From contig CAMCLK010000008.1 in assembly GCA_945875585.1 (NCBI GenBank), positions 1 to 64,000 on the forward strand: DNA of 64,000 bases. The letters are read 5' to 3'. The translations under genes were made by a program, and so were the position numbers. How positions within the stretch are numbered: the stretch's first letter is position 1; every line of letters starts with the position of its first letter. Source of the stretch: Candidatus Kuenenia stuttgartensis (GTDB lineage Bacteria > Planctomycetota > Planctomycetia > Gemmatales > Gemmataceae). The notes under the pieces are model-generated. The model searched no databases. It was not told the origin of the DNA and saw nothing but the letters and a program-made list of their open reading frames with translations. This document shows, in pieces, positions 26,405 through 35,880 of this stretch.

Positions 26405-29400
26405 TTATTCCCCAGCATTGGCATGGTCGGGATCGAGACTGAGCTCACGCAGAGGGGCCACCGATTCGAGGCACGCGAACAGCGATGGCAGTACCAACAA
26501 CGAAACTAAAATGGAAGCCGCCAATCCGCCCATGACGGCTCGCGCCAGTGGCGCGCTCAATACGCCCGTTTCGCCCCCACCCAATGCCATGGGCGCCATG
26601 CCGGCAAGCATGGCCATACCTGTCATCAAAATTGGTCTGGCACGGGCCTGCAGCGCCTGTGCTGAAGCCTCGCGCGCCGCCGTTCCATTCCATCGCATCG
26701 CCCTGGCTTTAGACAAATACAAAATGGCATGGGCCACGCCAACTCCCAATGCAAGAATTGCCCCCATCAAAGAAGGCAAACTAATGGTGGTACCAGTAGC
26801 CACAAGCATGACACACAATCCAGCCAAAACACCGGGAACAACCAGCAACACAACCGCGACAAGGCGCACACTCTGAAAATAAGCAAGCACCAGCAAGGCA
26901 ATAGCAACGATTGCAGCCACGCCTCCGAATGCAAGTCCACGGCTAAGCCTTGCCATGGGTTCCAACTGACCGCCCAAATGCGTTTCCACGCCGGTGGGAG
27001 GTGTCAATTCCGCCAGGGCCGCCACTACGCGTTGTCGGGCGGATGCCAAATCTCGCCCTTCAAGATTGGCAGTCACACGCACTTCGCGTTTCATGTTGAA
27101 CCGATCAATCTGAGCTGGCATTTCTCCGGGAACAATTTTACCGACATCGCGCACCGCCAAGGGGGATGCACCACTGCCTCCAAGTGGTACTTCGGAAATG
27201 TCAACAGCCCGCGACATCCGGCTGGCAGGGACTTCCACCTGCACTTGGTAGCCGATTCCGTTACCTGGATCTCGCCAGTAAACGGGCAATGTAAACCTGG
27301 TAGACGATGTCGCTGCAATCAGAGCACGCGCCACATCCCCGGCTTGAAGGCCAGCCATGGCTGCCGCCTCGCGGTCGATCTTCACGCCAAGGGTTGGATA
27401 TTCGAGTGACTGTGCCGTTTGCACGTCCGCCAACCCAGTGATTCCGGCCAGAGCATTTTTTACCTCGGTAGCATGGCCGCGTACATCTGGCAGTTTGGCT
27501 CCGCGAACCGAAACTTCAACGGGCATATTGGCGCCCAGACTCATGACCTGATTCACAATATCAGATGGTTCAAACTGCACATGAACGCCCTGAACCTTGT
27601 CGGGCCAACGCGTGCGCGCCCAAGCGTTAAGATTGGCGAGAAGGTCTTTTCTCAATTCCCGACGCATGGCTGCGGTGGCCACAGATGCAGTGCGAATGCG
27701 CACCACAGATTCTTCGGGACCGCCCATCCATAGGTGAATATAATTGACGGGATAACTTGATGGAATTTGTCCGACATAAGCGAGAGACAGTTGAAGATTT
27801 CCAGCACCCACGACCTCATTCACACGGTTCAGCGCTTCCAATGTTAATGCTTCGGTTTCCTCAATACGCGTACCCGCCGGCCCGCGCAGCCGGAAGACCA
27901 TTTCGTGGGATTCAACAGGTGGAAATAGATCTCCTCCCAGACGAGGCAAAGCCCAAACGAATATCCCTGTTACCACTGCCAAATACAGTCCTGCCACGGG
28001 CCAGCGCCAGCGTGGCAATGCCGCAAGCAATGTCTCTGCCACACCGCGGTCTTCAGCCATAGCGCGACGACATGGAAGCAAGATCCATGCCGCAAGTACA
28101 GGTACCAGTGTTACCGAAGCCGCATACGAGGCAGTCATGGCCAAAAGCACAGCCAGAGACAGTGGAATGAACAAGGCTCGCGCTTCACCCTCTAAAAACA
28201 GCGCGGGTGTGAACACCGCTGCAATACACAGAAGCGCCAGTAAGCGTGGAGGCGCGGTTTCACGGTTGCCATCCACCACAGCACGCGACACAAGAACCCC
28301 GAAGCCAAGGCGAGTGTGGATATTTTCAATTTCAACAGTGGCCTCATCCACCAGAATTCCAATAGCTAAGGCCAATCCACCCAATGTCATGAGATTGAGT
28401 GTTTGCCCGCACAGGTGCAATCCAAGAACCGCAGCCAGCAAGGCTATCGGAATGGTGGCCACCACCACCAGCGCCCCTCGCCAGCTTCGCAGGAAAACCA
28501 GCACCATCATGCCTGTCAGAATTGCGCCCAAAAAGGCTTCCTGCGTCAATGAATCGAGTGCGGCCGTTACCAGCACCGATTGATCGAATTCAAAACGGAC
28601 ATCCACTTCCGGCGGTAATGCTGCTTTCATTTTGGGCAAGGCCGCGCGAATGCCGCTCACCACATCAAGAGTAGATGCGTCGGCTCTTTTGGTGGCAATG
28701 AGGTAAACCGCCCGGCGGCCATCCACCAGGGTATAACCAGTTGTAATGTCGGTAGCATCTTCAATGAATGGAGCGACATCACGCACGAATACCTTCCCAG
28801 TGGCATCCAGCGGAATCGCCCCGAGTTCCGCTGGGTCTGTCACCATGGAATTGACAGGTACCAAGGGCATGGAATCGGCGGTGCGAATGGCACCCGATGG
28901 GCTCACTTCGTTGCCGCGGGAAATGGCACGCGCCACATCATCGGGCGAGATCCGCAAATCTTTCAGGCGGTCGGGATCGACCCGCACCACGATGGTGCGC
29001 TGACTACCGCCCATGGGTGGTGGTGCCGACACACCAGGAATTGCGGCAAACATCGGCCGGACCTTGAAAAGTGCCTGATCCTGAATCTGGCCGACAGAGA
29101 GTGTCGGGCTTGATAACAATAAATAGCCCACCGCCGCGCTTCCAGCATCGTATCGCATCACAAATGGTGGCAAAGTCCCGGGCGGCATGAAGGCGCGCGA
29201 TCGATTGACTTGAGCAACCGTTTCCGCCAATCCCTGCGCCATATCGGAACCTGGATGAAACTGAAGTTTCATCAACGCCACACCTTGAATGCAGTGAGTT
29301 TCCACCGATTTGATGCCATTGATGTATAAAAAATGATATTCGTAATAGTTGGCCAGCAAGCCTTCCATCTGGCCGGGGTCCATTCCACCGTACGGTTGGC

Positions 29401-29542
29401 AGACATAAAGCACAGGCAAATCAAGAACTGGAAAAATATCTTTGCGGATACGATTAAATGCAAATATCCCTGCAAGGGCCACAGCAAGCCAGACCACAAT
29501 CCAAGTAACAGGTCGGCGCAGGGCCATTCTTGCAGGATTCAT
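26405..29542 (-). CDS. RND efflux permease (AcrB/CusA/MdtB superfamily)
   Basis: The product is 1045 residues, the usual size. ATG 29542 gives the typical start MNPARMALRRPVTWIVVWLA; a TTG at 29563 overlaps the upstream stop. Twelve membrane segments are expected, and the two halves each show a large periplasmic loop. The helix-4 region LNLMTLGGLALAIGILVDEA, with its Asp-Glu after GILV, is the RND signature for proton relay. Porter-domain motifs such as VRVDPDRLKDLRISPDDV are also visible. It exports substrates from the inner leaflet or periplasm using the proton gradient. The substrate class is not clear from sequence. The order on the minus strand is outer-membrane factor, permease, adaptor. 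Confidence 0.94.
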   Translation of the reverse strand: MNPARMALRRPVTWIVVWLAVALAGIFAFNRIRKDIFPVLDLPVLYVCQPYGGMDPGQMEGLLANYYEYHFLYINGIKSVETHCIQGVALMKLQFHPGSDMAQGLAETVAQVNRSRAFMPPGTLPPFVMRYDAGSAAVGYLLLSSPTLSVGQIQDQALFKVRPMFAAIPGVSAPPPMGGSQRTIVVRVDPDRLKDLRISPDDVARAISRGNEVSPSGAIRTADSMPLVPVNSMVTDPAELGAIPLDATGKVFVRDVAPFIEDATDITTGYTLVDGRRAVYLIATKRADASTLDVVSGIRAALPKMKAALPPEVDVRFEFDQSVLVTAALDSLTQEAFLGAILTGMMVLVFLRSWRGALVVVATIPIALLAAVLGLHLCGQTLNLMTLGGLALAIGILVDEATVEIENIHTRLGFGVLVSRAVVDGNRETAPPRLLALLCIAAVFTPALFLEGEARALFIPLSLAVLLAMTASYAASVTLVPVLAAWILLPCRRAMAEDRGVAETLLAALPRWRWPVAGLYLAVVTGIFVWALPRLGGDLFPPVESHEMVFRLRGPAGTRIEETEALTLEALNRVNEVVGAGNLQLSLAYVGQIPSSYPVNYIHLWMGGPEESVVRIRTASVATAAMRRELRKDLLANLNAWARTRWPDKVQGVHVQFEPSDIVNQVMSLGANMPVEVSVRGAKLPDVRGHATEVKNALAGITGLADVQTAQSLEYPTLGVKIDREAAAMAGLQAGDVARALIAATSSTRFTLPVYWRDPGNGIGYQVQVEVPASRMSRAVDISEVPLGGSGASPLAVRDVGKIVPGEMPAQIDRFNMKREVRVTANLEGRDLASARQRVVAALAELTPPTGVETHLGGQLEPMARLSRGLAFGGVAAIVAIALLVLAYFQSVRLVAVVLLVVPGVLAGLCVMLVATGTTISLPSLMGAILALGVGVAHAILYLSKARAMRWNGTAAREASAQALQARARPILMTGMAMLAGMAPMALGGGETGVLSAPLARAVMGGLAASILVSLLVLPSLFACLESVAPLRELSLDPDHANAGE

Positions 29543-29559
29543 GGTGCCGCATCCCGTTT

Positions 29560-31014
29560 TCAAGGAGCCAGGGGTGTGGGTGCTGGGAGAGCTTCTGGAC
29601 GATCTGTCCCTTCGGCTGGCCCTTCCATGGCCTGAGCAGGATTACCTAGCGCGCGATACAACTGAAACTGGGCTCGATTCCGCTCCGCGACGGCCAGATA
29701 AAAATCGTTATAGGCACTCGAAAGAGCCTGAAGCGCCTGCACGGCTTCCTGCGGCCGGAAAACCAACGCTACCATTTCGCCGCTGCGCCGAAGCTGGCCC
29801 AACCCTTGCAGGTTTTTCTCTGCCGATTCCCGAGCATATCGCAAACCTTGCTCGGCCTGCCCGTACCGCGCCTTGGCGCGCAGGCTGCGCGATCGCGATT
29901 GCATCACTTCGGCATCGACCTGATAGCGGGTTTTCACCAGTTCTTGCTCAGCCAATTCCCGTTGGGCTTTCCTCTCGCGTACTAAAGCCACGTTACCCAT
30001 TCCCAGATTCTTCATTTCCCAGAGTATCTGCACGTCAACACTGTTGCGGCCGGCGAAATCGTTTAGGGAATCGTTGATACCACCACCAAAAACACCGCCT
30101 GCCAAAGTTCCAGACGGATTCGTTGCTGCTCCTCGCAACAAAATCGACGGTATGAATGGCCGGGCACGTTCCTGCTTCAACCGCATGTTGCTGGCCTCGA
30201 TCGATGCGGCCTGCGCTCCCAATTCTGGACGCATACCACGGGCGGCCTCACGCATCTCATCGGCTGGTTGCGCGGTATCAACCAATTCCAAAATCAAGTG
30301 CGGTGGTTCCATCGGAGACAGCAACGAGATACCGTCTAATCTCAATACGGCGGACAATCCGGCACTCGATACTTCCCACCGTTCTTTGGCACGCTCCACT
30401 TCCTGTTCGCGGCGCACTCGTTCCGCCCGCACACGGCTCACTTCCACTTCGGGAACAATGCCAGGGGCCAGCTTCTCGACGCGCCTTTCGAGGTCGCGAA
30501 TCCGCTCAAGCGTATCAAGAGCACCGGCAAGCTCTCCACGCGCCTGTTGCAGCACACAATAAGCATCGGCTATTTGATAAAGTGTATCGTTGAGTGTTGC
30601 CTGCAGTTCAGCCTCACGGCCACGTACAACCTGTTTGGCCGCCAGAGGCGAATAAATCGCATCGGTCAGGCCAAACACAGCAACAGGACCAGCGCCCGCC
30701 ATGATCGCGCTTTTGCTGGTTGTGATCACATCGCCATCAATACGCTGAATGCGGCCGTCGTGTCGCAAATAATCGAAGCCCACAACCAGATCGGGTATCC
30801 AAAGCACTTGGGCTCGTTCGAGTTGGGCTTGAGCCACCTCAATACGCCGCCCGGCCAAAATGATGTCGATTGGACGAACACGGGCCAGTTGCAAAGCCGT
30901 AGGAAGGGTTACCCGCATAACCGTGTCATCGGTTGGCTTGGGTTCTGGTAAGGGATCAACCCAACCAGCTATCAACAGTATCAAGCCAATCAACATGCGC
31001 TGCTGCCATGACAA
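29560..31014 (-). CDS. TolC-like outer-membrane efflux protein, TTG start
   Basis: The product is 484 residues. The start is TTG 31014, placed by AGGAGG eleven bases upstream; the first in-frame ATG (30996) is too far from that site. The first 20 residues are hydrophobic, fitting a signal peptide. The body has the two heptad-rich helical hairpins typical of outer-membrane efflux proteins (for example VAQAQLERAQVLWIPDLVVG and LAVAERNRAQFQLYRALG). A Gly-rich stretch near residue 310 fits a beta-strand region. It forms the outer channel of the tripartite pump and is first in the operon. Confidence 0.88.
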   Translation of the reverse strand: MSWQQRMLIGLILLIAGWVDPLPEPKPTDDTVMRVTLPTALQLARVRPIDIILAGRRIEVAQAQLERAQVLWIPDLVVGFDYLRHDGRIQRIDGDVITTSKSAIMAGAGPVAVFGLTDAIYSPLAAKQVVRGREAELQATLNDTLYQIADAYCVLQQARGELAGALDTLERIRDLERRVEKLAPGIVPEVEVSRVRAERVRREQEVERAKERWEVSSAGLSAVLRLDGISLLSPMEPPHLILELVDTAQPADEMREAARGMRPELGAQAASIEASNMRLKQERARPFIPSILLRGAATNPSGTLAGGVFGGGINDSLNDFAGRNSVDVQILWEMKNLGMGNVALVRERKAQRELAEQELVKTRYQVDAEVMQSRSRSLRAKARYGQAEQGLRYARESAEKNLQGLGQLRRSGEMVALVFRPQEAVQALQALSSAYNDFYLAVAERNRAQFQLYRALGNPAQAMEGPAEGTDRPEALPAPTPLAP

Positions 31015-31176
31015 GGATCGCCTATCCTCCTATCGGCATTAGAAAAATGCGCACTTTACGACAAACTGTTAAAATCGGAAGAAGCTTTGACCACACTAAT
31101 TGTGGCAACTAGTCTCCCTACGGCTTGAGCTTGTTTGCATTGGAAAAATTGAATACGAGCAAAAATACGGAGTATC

Positions 31177-32250
31177 ATGCGAAACATTCAACTATTTGCT
31201 TGTTTTTTAATCAGTCTGTCATGCTTGGAAACGAGTTTGGCTTGGGGGGAGGACCCGCCACCCGAAGCCGTTTCGGAAATAGATCCTGATATTCCGGCGG
31301 TGGCTCCAATCATTCAAGACCGCGTTGGCCCCGGAACAGGCGGCGGACCAGGCCCAGGCGGTGGTATGGGTGCCCCGGGGATGGGACCGCCAGGATATAT
31401 GGCCACATGGTACCCTTCCCGCCCTGCCTCCAATACTTTTGGCGATCTTGGCTTTGTCCGGCAAAATCTTTCGGGTGCCGTGCCAATCTGGAAGGAAGGT
31501 GGCGACACGGTATTATTGATGGCAGGGGTAAGAAACACTTTATTCTCCACCGATGTTATTCTACCAGATACCCAACGCCCATTCCCCAGCGAGTTGTGGA
31601 ATATCAATTTTGGACTGATGCACACCCACAAGTTCGAGAATGGTTGGTCCAGCGGGTTGAGCACAACGATTGGATCCGCGAGCGACAAACCATTTCACGG
31701 CCTTCGTGAAATGGATTACAGCATTTTTGGTTTCCTTAAAGTTCCTACCCAGAATGATCGTGATGCCTGGATGTTCTCGATCATGTACTCGCCTGTTGGC
31801 AACGTGGCATTCCCGATTCCTGGAATTGCCTATTCTTGGAAACCGTCGGATGATTTTAACATGAGCATTGGGTTGCCATTTTTGATCAAGTGGAAGCCCG
31901 TGGAAGATCTGACTCTCACATTTTCTTATATCCCAGTCACCAATATCAATGCGCGAGCGACTTACCGGGTCATTGACGAAGTCAACATTTACTGCGGTTT
32001 TGAATGGTTATACGAGGCCTATTTCCTTGCTGACCGCGCGGTACAGAATGAACGGTTTCTTGGTTTTGAAAAGCGCCTCATTGGTGGCTTACGCTGGGCA
32101 ATCTGGACTCATGCCACACTTGACTTCAACGCGGGGTATTCTTTCGACCGGTACTATGGACAAGGCACAAGCCAAATCTCCAACTTGCACGACGAAGTGA
32201 ATATCAGCCCGGGAGCGTTCGTTGGAGCAAATCTACTCGTCACGTGGTGA
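31177..32250 (+). CDS. Exported beta-barrel-like protein (DUF6268-type)
   Basis: The product is 357 residues with a signal peptide (MRNIQLFACFLISLSCLETS, then LAWG). Residues about 45-75 are Pro/Gly-rich. From about 90 onward there are alternating amphipathic strands with aromatic ends (for example WNINFGLMHTHKF, WSSGLSTTIGS, DLTLTFSYIPVTN), and the chain ends in LLVTW with a terminal aromatic residue, as in outer-membrane barrels. I believe it belongs to the DUF6268 group, but that is from memory. It is transcribed divergently from the efflux operon across a 162-base interval and closes with a strong terminator. Confidence 0.75.
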   Translation: MRNIQLFACFLISLSCLETSLAWGEDPPPEAVSEIDPDIPAVAPIIQDRVGPGTGGGPGPGGGMGAPGMGPPGYMATWYPSRPASNTFGDLGFVRQNLSGAVPIWKEGGDTVLLMAGVRNTLFSTDVILPDTQRPFPSELWNINFGLMHTHKFENGWSSGLSTTIGSASDKPFHGLREMDYSIFGFLKVPTQNDRDAWMFSIMYSPVGNVAFPIPGIAYSWKPSDDFNMSIGLPFLIKWKPVEDLTLTFSYIPVTNINARATYRVIDEVNIYCGFEWLYEAYFLADRAVQNERFLGFEKRLIGGLRWAIWTHATLDFNAGYSFDRYYGQGTSQISNLHDEVNISPGAFVGANLLVTW

Positions 32251-32273
32251 CTGCTGAAACATAATCCGCATGC

Positions 32274-32308
32274 AAAAGCCCGTGGATTTGTCTTCTCCAC
32301 GGGCTTTT
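32274..32308. terminator. Terminator between convergent genes
   Basis: A 13-bp stem pairs AAAAGCCCGTGGA (32274-32286) with TCCACGGGCTTTT (32296-32308) around a 9-base loop. It has T-runs on both strands and lies between the barrel-like gene (+) and the ThuA-like gene (-). Confidence 0.88.
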
Positions 32309-32333
32309 GAATATTGTGTTTATTGTGATCGCG

Positions 32334-33191
32334 TCAACGCGACGACTTCACCGCTGTTGCTGTGGGAAATTCCGCTGGCACAGGAATTGAAACCTTGCCG
32401 GTGGCTGCCCATTCCGAACCGCGCTCAAGAACAGAGGCAAAACCAAGGCACTTCATGGCCACAACGTCGTGGCCCATCGGGGTATGGAAAACACGGCCTT
32501 TGCCGAATGCAACCGTCCAGATCATGGGTTCATGCACCTTGGTGCCCTTGGAATAAGCCGTACCAATGAGGTGAATATCCTTGATGGGGCCACGCATGTT
32601 GTCATAAAGCTCATCCTTGGCATGAAGCCATTCGGTAGGCATGCCCTTCACCACGGGGTGCTGAGCATCGCGCAAGGTGACAGAGAATTCCCCTGTGTAG
32701 CGGTGGCCTGAACCATCGCCCTGACCGTTGGGCACGCGCACTTCCTTACCGGAATCATCGACATACAACCTGTCGCCTCCCTTGTTGCCACGCCATCCCA
32801 TACCGATCATCTGGTTGTACTCGTTCCAGTTGCCAAAGGCATTGTTGGCGGCATGAACCACGACAACACCCAGTTTGCCTTCGCCAACGAGGGTTTCAAA
32901 ATCATTCTGGAGTTCTTTACCCCACGTTTCGCCATTGTAGTTAAGCACCACCACCGCGTATTTTTTCAAATCGGGGCGGAATTTTTGAATAGCCTTGTCT
33001 TCCTTCGAAGGCGTGGTGGCCACATCAACGCTGAAGCGACCACTGCGGTTCAGAACATCCTTCAGGATTGGCGTGGTTGCCTTCCAGTTGTGGTTGTTCT
33101 GTCCATCAATGATCAACAGCGGGATTTTGTCCTGCGCGGACGCGGCACACGCCACCCCGAAAATTGCCACAAACGCTGCCAGAAAACGCAT
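32334..33191 (-). CDS. Exported ThuA-like protein
   Basis: The product is 285 residues from ATG 33191, which follows GGAGG at good spacing; an in-frame start 21 bases upstream is less likely. A signal peptide (MRFLAAFVAIFGVACAASA) leads to a glutamine-amidotransferase-like ThuA fold: PLLIIDGQNNHNWKATTPIL, VVVVHAANNAFGNWNEYNQM, GSGHRYTGEFSV, HPVVKGMPTEW and GKGRVFHTPMGHD. ThuA proteins were first linked to trehalose use in rhizobia. In planctomycetes they are numerous, often accompany PVC-type dehydrogenases, and are thought to act on sugars; the reaction here is unknown. Confidence 0.9.
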   Translation of the reverse strand: MRFLAAFVAIFGVACAASAQDKIPLLIIDGQNNHNWKATTPILKDVLNRSGRFSVDVATTPSKEDKAIQKFRPDLKKYAVVVLNYNGETWGKELQNDFETLVGEGKLGVVVVHAANNAFGNWNEYNQMIGMGWRGNKGGDRLYVDDSGKEVRVPNGQGDGSGHRYTGEFSVTLRDAQHPVVKGMPTEWLHAKDELYDNMRGPIKDIHLIGTAYSKGTKVHEPMIWTVAFGKGRVFHTPMGHDVVAMKCLGFASVLERGSEWAATGKVSIPVPAEFPTATAVKSSR

Positions 33192-33256
33192 CAGACACCT
33201 CCAAACATACAACTGCCACCAAAACGGGCGAACTTCGATATTCTACGGTTCGAATG

Positions 33257-33838
33257 TCAACTGCCTAGCACAACGGCGCCCAGCAGGTCGCAGAGAACCA
33301 AAATTGGGTAAAGGCGGGCATCGCATGGAAGATCTGGCTGGGCAAGATATGCCCTGATACGCGACAGATCCCAAAGTTCTGAACCAATTTCCTCATGGCC
33401 ATCCAGAGATTGGCTTGTACCGTCGTCGCTCGCTTCCACAAACACCAGTTGAACCTGCTCATCAGTCATGCCCGGACTGCTGTAAAGTGGCGGAGAAATA
33501 CGCAGCACGCGTGTGATTTTCAAACCGGTTTCTTCCAGAAGCTCGCGCGCTGCGGCGTCGGCAGGCAACTCTCCGTGCTCGAGCAACCCAGCCGGCAAGG
33601 CATACACAGGGCCATTCGTGGGAACACGCGTTTCACGAACCACCGATAACCGGGCTCCACCAGAACCAGGTACAATGGCAACAACACCCACGGCATCAGC
33701 AGCCCAAGCGCCCGGCATCGACTCGGCCCTTCGGCTGGCAAAAACCCACGTGCCTGATTCGCCATGGTGATCGTAGGCCGCTTCCACAAGATTAAGCCAT
33801 TTTTGATTCGTCAAAAACTTTGTTCCTGTCACGCGCAC
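33257..33838 (-). CDS. NUDIX hydrolase, ADP-ribose pyrophosphatase-like
   Basis: The product is 193 residues. The start is GTG 33838, set by AAGGAG nine bases upstream. The Nudix box is complete: G-x5-E-x7-REL-x-EE-x-GL, in the segment GLLEHGELPADAAARELLEE followed by TGL. The surrounding features (ALPAGLLEHGE, then SPPLYSSPGMTDEQVQLVFV) are those of NudF-type enzymes that cleave ADP-sugars to AMP and sugar phosphate. It lies 15 bases after the P-II gene at the end of the fhc operon, so it is probably co-transcribed. The link to C1 metabolism is unexplained. Confidence 0.9.
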   Translation of the reverse strand: MRVTGTKFLTNQKWLNLVEAAYDHHGESGTWVFASRRAESMPGAWAADAVGVVAIVPGSGGARLSVVRETRVPTNGPVYALPAGLLEHGELPADAAARELLEETGLKITRVLRISPPLYSSPGMTDEQVQLVFVEASDDGTSQSLDGHEEIGSELWDLSRIRAYLAQPDLPCDARLYPILVLCDLLGAVVLGS

Positions 33839-33853
33839 GGGACTATGCTCCTT

Positions 33854-34201
33854 TCAGATAGCTTCGGGACCGCGTTCACCGGTACGAATGCGAATGCAAT
33901 CCTCAAGGGGAAGGATGAATATCTTGCCATCACCCGTCCGCCCCTCAGCCCCGGTACGGCCTGCCTTCATGATGGCATTAACCGTCAATTCCACAAAATC
34001 TTCATTAACAGCGATCTGCAACTGAACCTTGCGCACCAGATGTGAGGTCTGGTCTTGTCCGCGGTAAACTTCAGACTGCCCACGTTGCCGACCAAATCCC
34101 TGCACATCAACCATCGTGAGCCTGAACACTTCAACGTCGTTGAGCGCTTCTTTGACAGCTTCCAGCCTAGAAGCATTGATAATGGCAAGGATCAGCTTCA
34201 C
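33854..34201 (-). CDS. glnB: P-II nitrogen/carbon-status signalling protein
   Basis: The product is 115 residues from GTG 34201, which overlaps the fhcA stop as GTGA and has GGAAAGG upstream. The start is fixed by the family N-terminus (KLILAIINASRLEAVKEAL). The T-loop reads GFGRQRGQSEVYRG, with the tyrosine that is uridylylated in proteobacterial GlnB. The C-terminal signature EGRTGDGKIFILPLEDCIRI is present. P-II trimers bind ATP/ADP and 2-oxoglutarate and bind targets through the T-loop. No amtB or glutamine synthetase gene is adjacent; the gene is embedded in the formyltransferase/hydrolase operon, which is unusual. Confidence 0.95.
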   Translation of the reverse strand: MKLILAIINASRLEAVKEALNDVEVFRLTMVDVQGFGRQRGQSEVYRGQDQTSHLVRKVQLQIAVNEDFVELTVNAIMKAGRTGAEGRTGDGKIFILPLEDCIRIRTGERGPEAI

Positions 34202-35880
34202 GACACGGATCCTTTCCGGGTGGTCTTTGGCGCGCAGGGCGATACGGCACCCATTCCAGCCAAACACGATTTATCGACACCATAATTATCAAATCGAACG
34301 GTTACAAACGCGTCGAACCACTTGCGTATATCCGGCAATACCCCGGAGTCGTAACCTGGCCGCACATGCCATACGCGGCCCAGAATATCTTCGCGGATTT
34401 CGCCACGGTCCACCACGACACGACCACTTTTGATTACAGCGCGCGGAAGCTCGAACATGCGCCGACGATCCGTATCGGGTGTGTAAATCGTGATATCCGC
34501 ATCGGCACCCGCGCCAAGGTGGCCCTTGTTTGTCATACCCAGAATGCGGGCAGGCCCCGCGCGGCTGATAATTGCGATTTCTTGAAGGCTGTACTCACGG
34601 TCGAGGTCGGCAAGGACGCACCGTTCGCGAACACGGGGATGCACACGCTTCAGGATTTCATTCCGATAGTTCCTATCCATTAAAAGAGCGATAATTTCCG
34701 GATAAGACACAAAACTCGCGCCGTTGGGATGATCTGTGCTCATCACCACCTGCCACGGATCATTGACTAATAGGTACCATTCCAGTCCGATGGCCCATTG
34801 CAATCCGTGAACAAAGCTCTTTTCCTTGTAGACTATCGGCACGATTCCGCAGCCTGCTTCCAGTTCCGTATCGGAGCTGGTCCATTTTCTTCCCGTTACC
34901 TTGTGCAGGAAATAACCAAGTGGACCATCTCCTGTCATCGATGTCGTGGGCCCGAACAAGACTTGTCCAACATCCACCGTCACTTCGGGATGAGCGTTGA
35001 TCCAACTGGCCAAAGCTGGAACGTCTGAACAAAACGAACCCTGATCGTTGGAATCGCCTCCATAACTATGAAATTGAATGTGCGTTAAGTGCGCGCGACG
35101 GCCCTCAAGCGCCTCCATGCTCGCCAGTGTTGTGGCGGAATTACCTGGTAGTCCCAGATTGTTGCAATGCACATGAACGGAATGAGGCAAATGCAAATCC
35201 ATTGCGATCTGGGCAAGTCCCTTCAAGATCATTCTTGGAGTGCAGTCCAGATGGGGCACCTTCTCATCCAGCGAGTGAATATTATCCCAACCAGTCTTCC
35301 ACGCTTCTACACCACCCGGATTGACAACTTTGATCCCATACCCGCGCGACGATTCCAGCAACCACCCGGTAAAGGCACGCGCCCGCTCATATTCCCCTTC
35401 GGCGAGAGCTTTGAGTGCATAATAATTATTGCCCATCAATACCAAAAACGCCTTGTCAAGTATCGGGGTATCGAGAAACTCCTCGTGCGCATGCAGGGCA
35501 GACAGTGGGGGAATCGCGGCATCGACCGCGGTTGTATACCCGAGCCCTGCGTATAGGTAACCTGTTGCAAATGAGCTTGGCACACTCCCCGTGGTTCCCG
35601 ACCGCGTAATGGTGGTACGTGGTACTGGTGGGGCATCTCTATGGTCTTCCGGCCTCATTTTGCGGGCCATGTTCACCTTGGGCCCAACAATATGGCAGTG
35701 CATGTCCACACCACCAGGCATTATCACCAATCCGCTAGCATCGATAGTCTGGTCTGGTAACTCTTCGGGAGTGGGACCATCCACGATGCTGGCATCGCGA
35801 ATCCAAAGATCCATCACCACGCCATTGCGGCCGTTGGCGGGGTCGTAAACAGTACCGTTTTTTATTCGGATCAGGGTCAT
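34198..35880 (-). CDS. fhcA: Formyltransferase/hydrolase complex subunit A (formylmethanofuran dehydrogenase subunit A homologue)
   Basis: The product is 560 residues from ATG 35880, which overlaps the fhcB stop by 4 bp. It is an amidohydrolase-fold protein with metal-site motifs: DMHCHIVGPK (HxH), the lysine in GIKVVNPGGVEAW, HSVHVHCNN, HIQFHSYGG and the aspartate in MSTDHPNGASF. In the bacterial Fhc complex this subunit hydrolyses the formyl group from the methanofuran-type carrier to free formate. FhcC and FhcD are not in the window. Formate made here can feed the formate dehydrogenase at 19-24 kb. D-hydantoinase-like annotations of such proteins are less specific; the fhcB neighbour settles it. 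Confidence 0.93.
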   Translation of the reverse strand: MTLIRIKNGTVYDPANGRNGVVMDLWIRDASIVDGPTPEELPDQTIDASGLVIMPGGVDMHCHIVGPKVNMARKMRPEDHRDAPPVPRTTITRSGTTGSVPSSFATGYLYAGLGYTTAVDAAIPPLSALHAHEEFLDTPILDKAFLVLMGNNYYALKALAEGEYERARAFTGWLLESSRGYGIKVVNPGGVEAWKTGWDNIHSLDEKVPHLDCTPRMILKGLAQIAMDLHLPHSVHVHCNNLGLPGNSATTLASMEALEGRRAHLTHIQFHSYGGDSNDQGSFCSDVPALASWINAHPEVTVDVGQVLFGPTTSMTGDGPLGYFLHKVTGRKWTSSDTELEAGCGIVPIVYKEKSFVHGLQWAIGLEWYLLVNDPWQVVMSTDHPNGASFVSYPEIIALLMDRNYRNEILKRVHPRVRERCVLADLDREYSLQEIAIISRAGPARILGMTNKGHLGAGADADITIYTPDTDRRRMFELPRAVIKSGRVVVDRGEIREDILGRVWHVRPGYDSGVLPDIRKWFDAFVTVRFDNYGVDKSCLAGMGAVSPCAPKTTRKGSVS

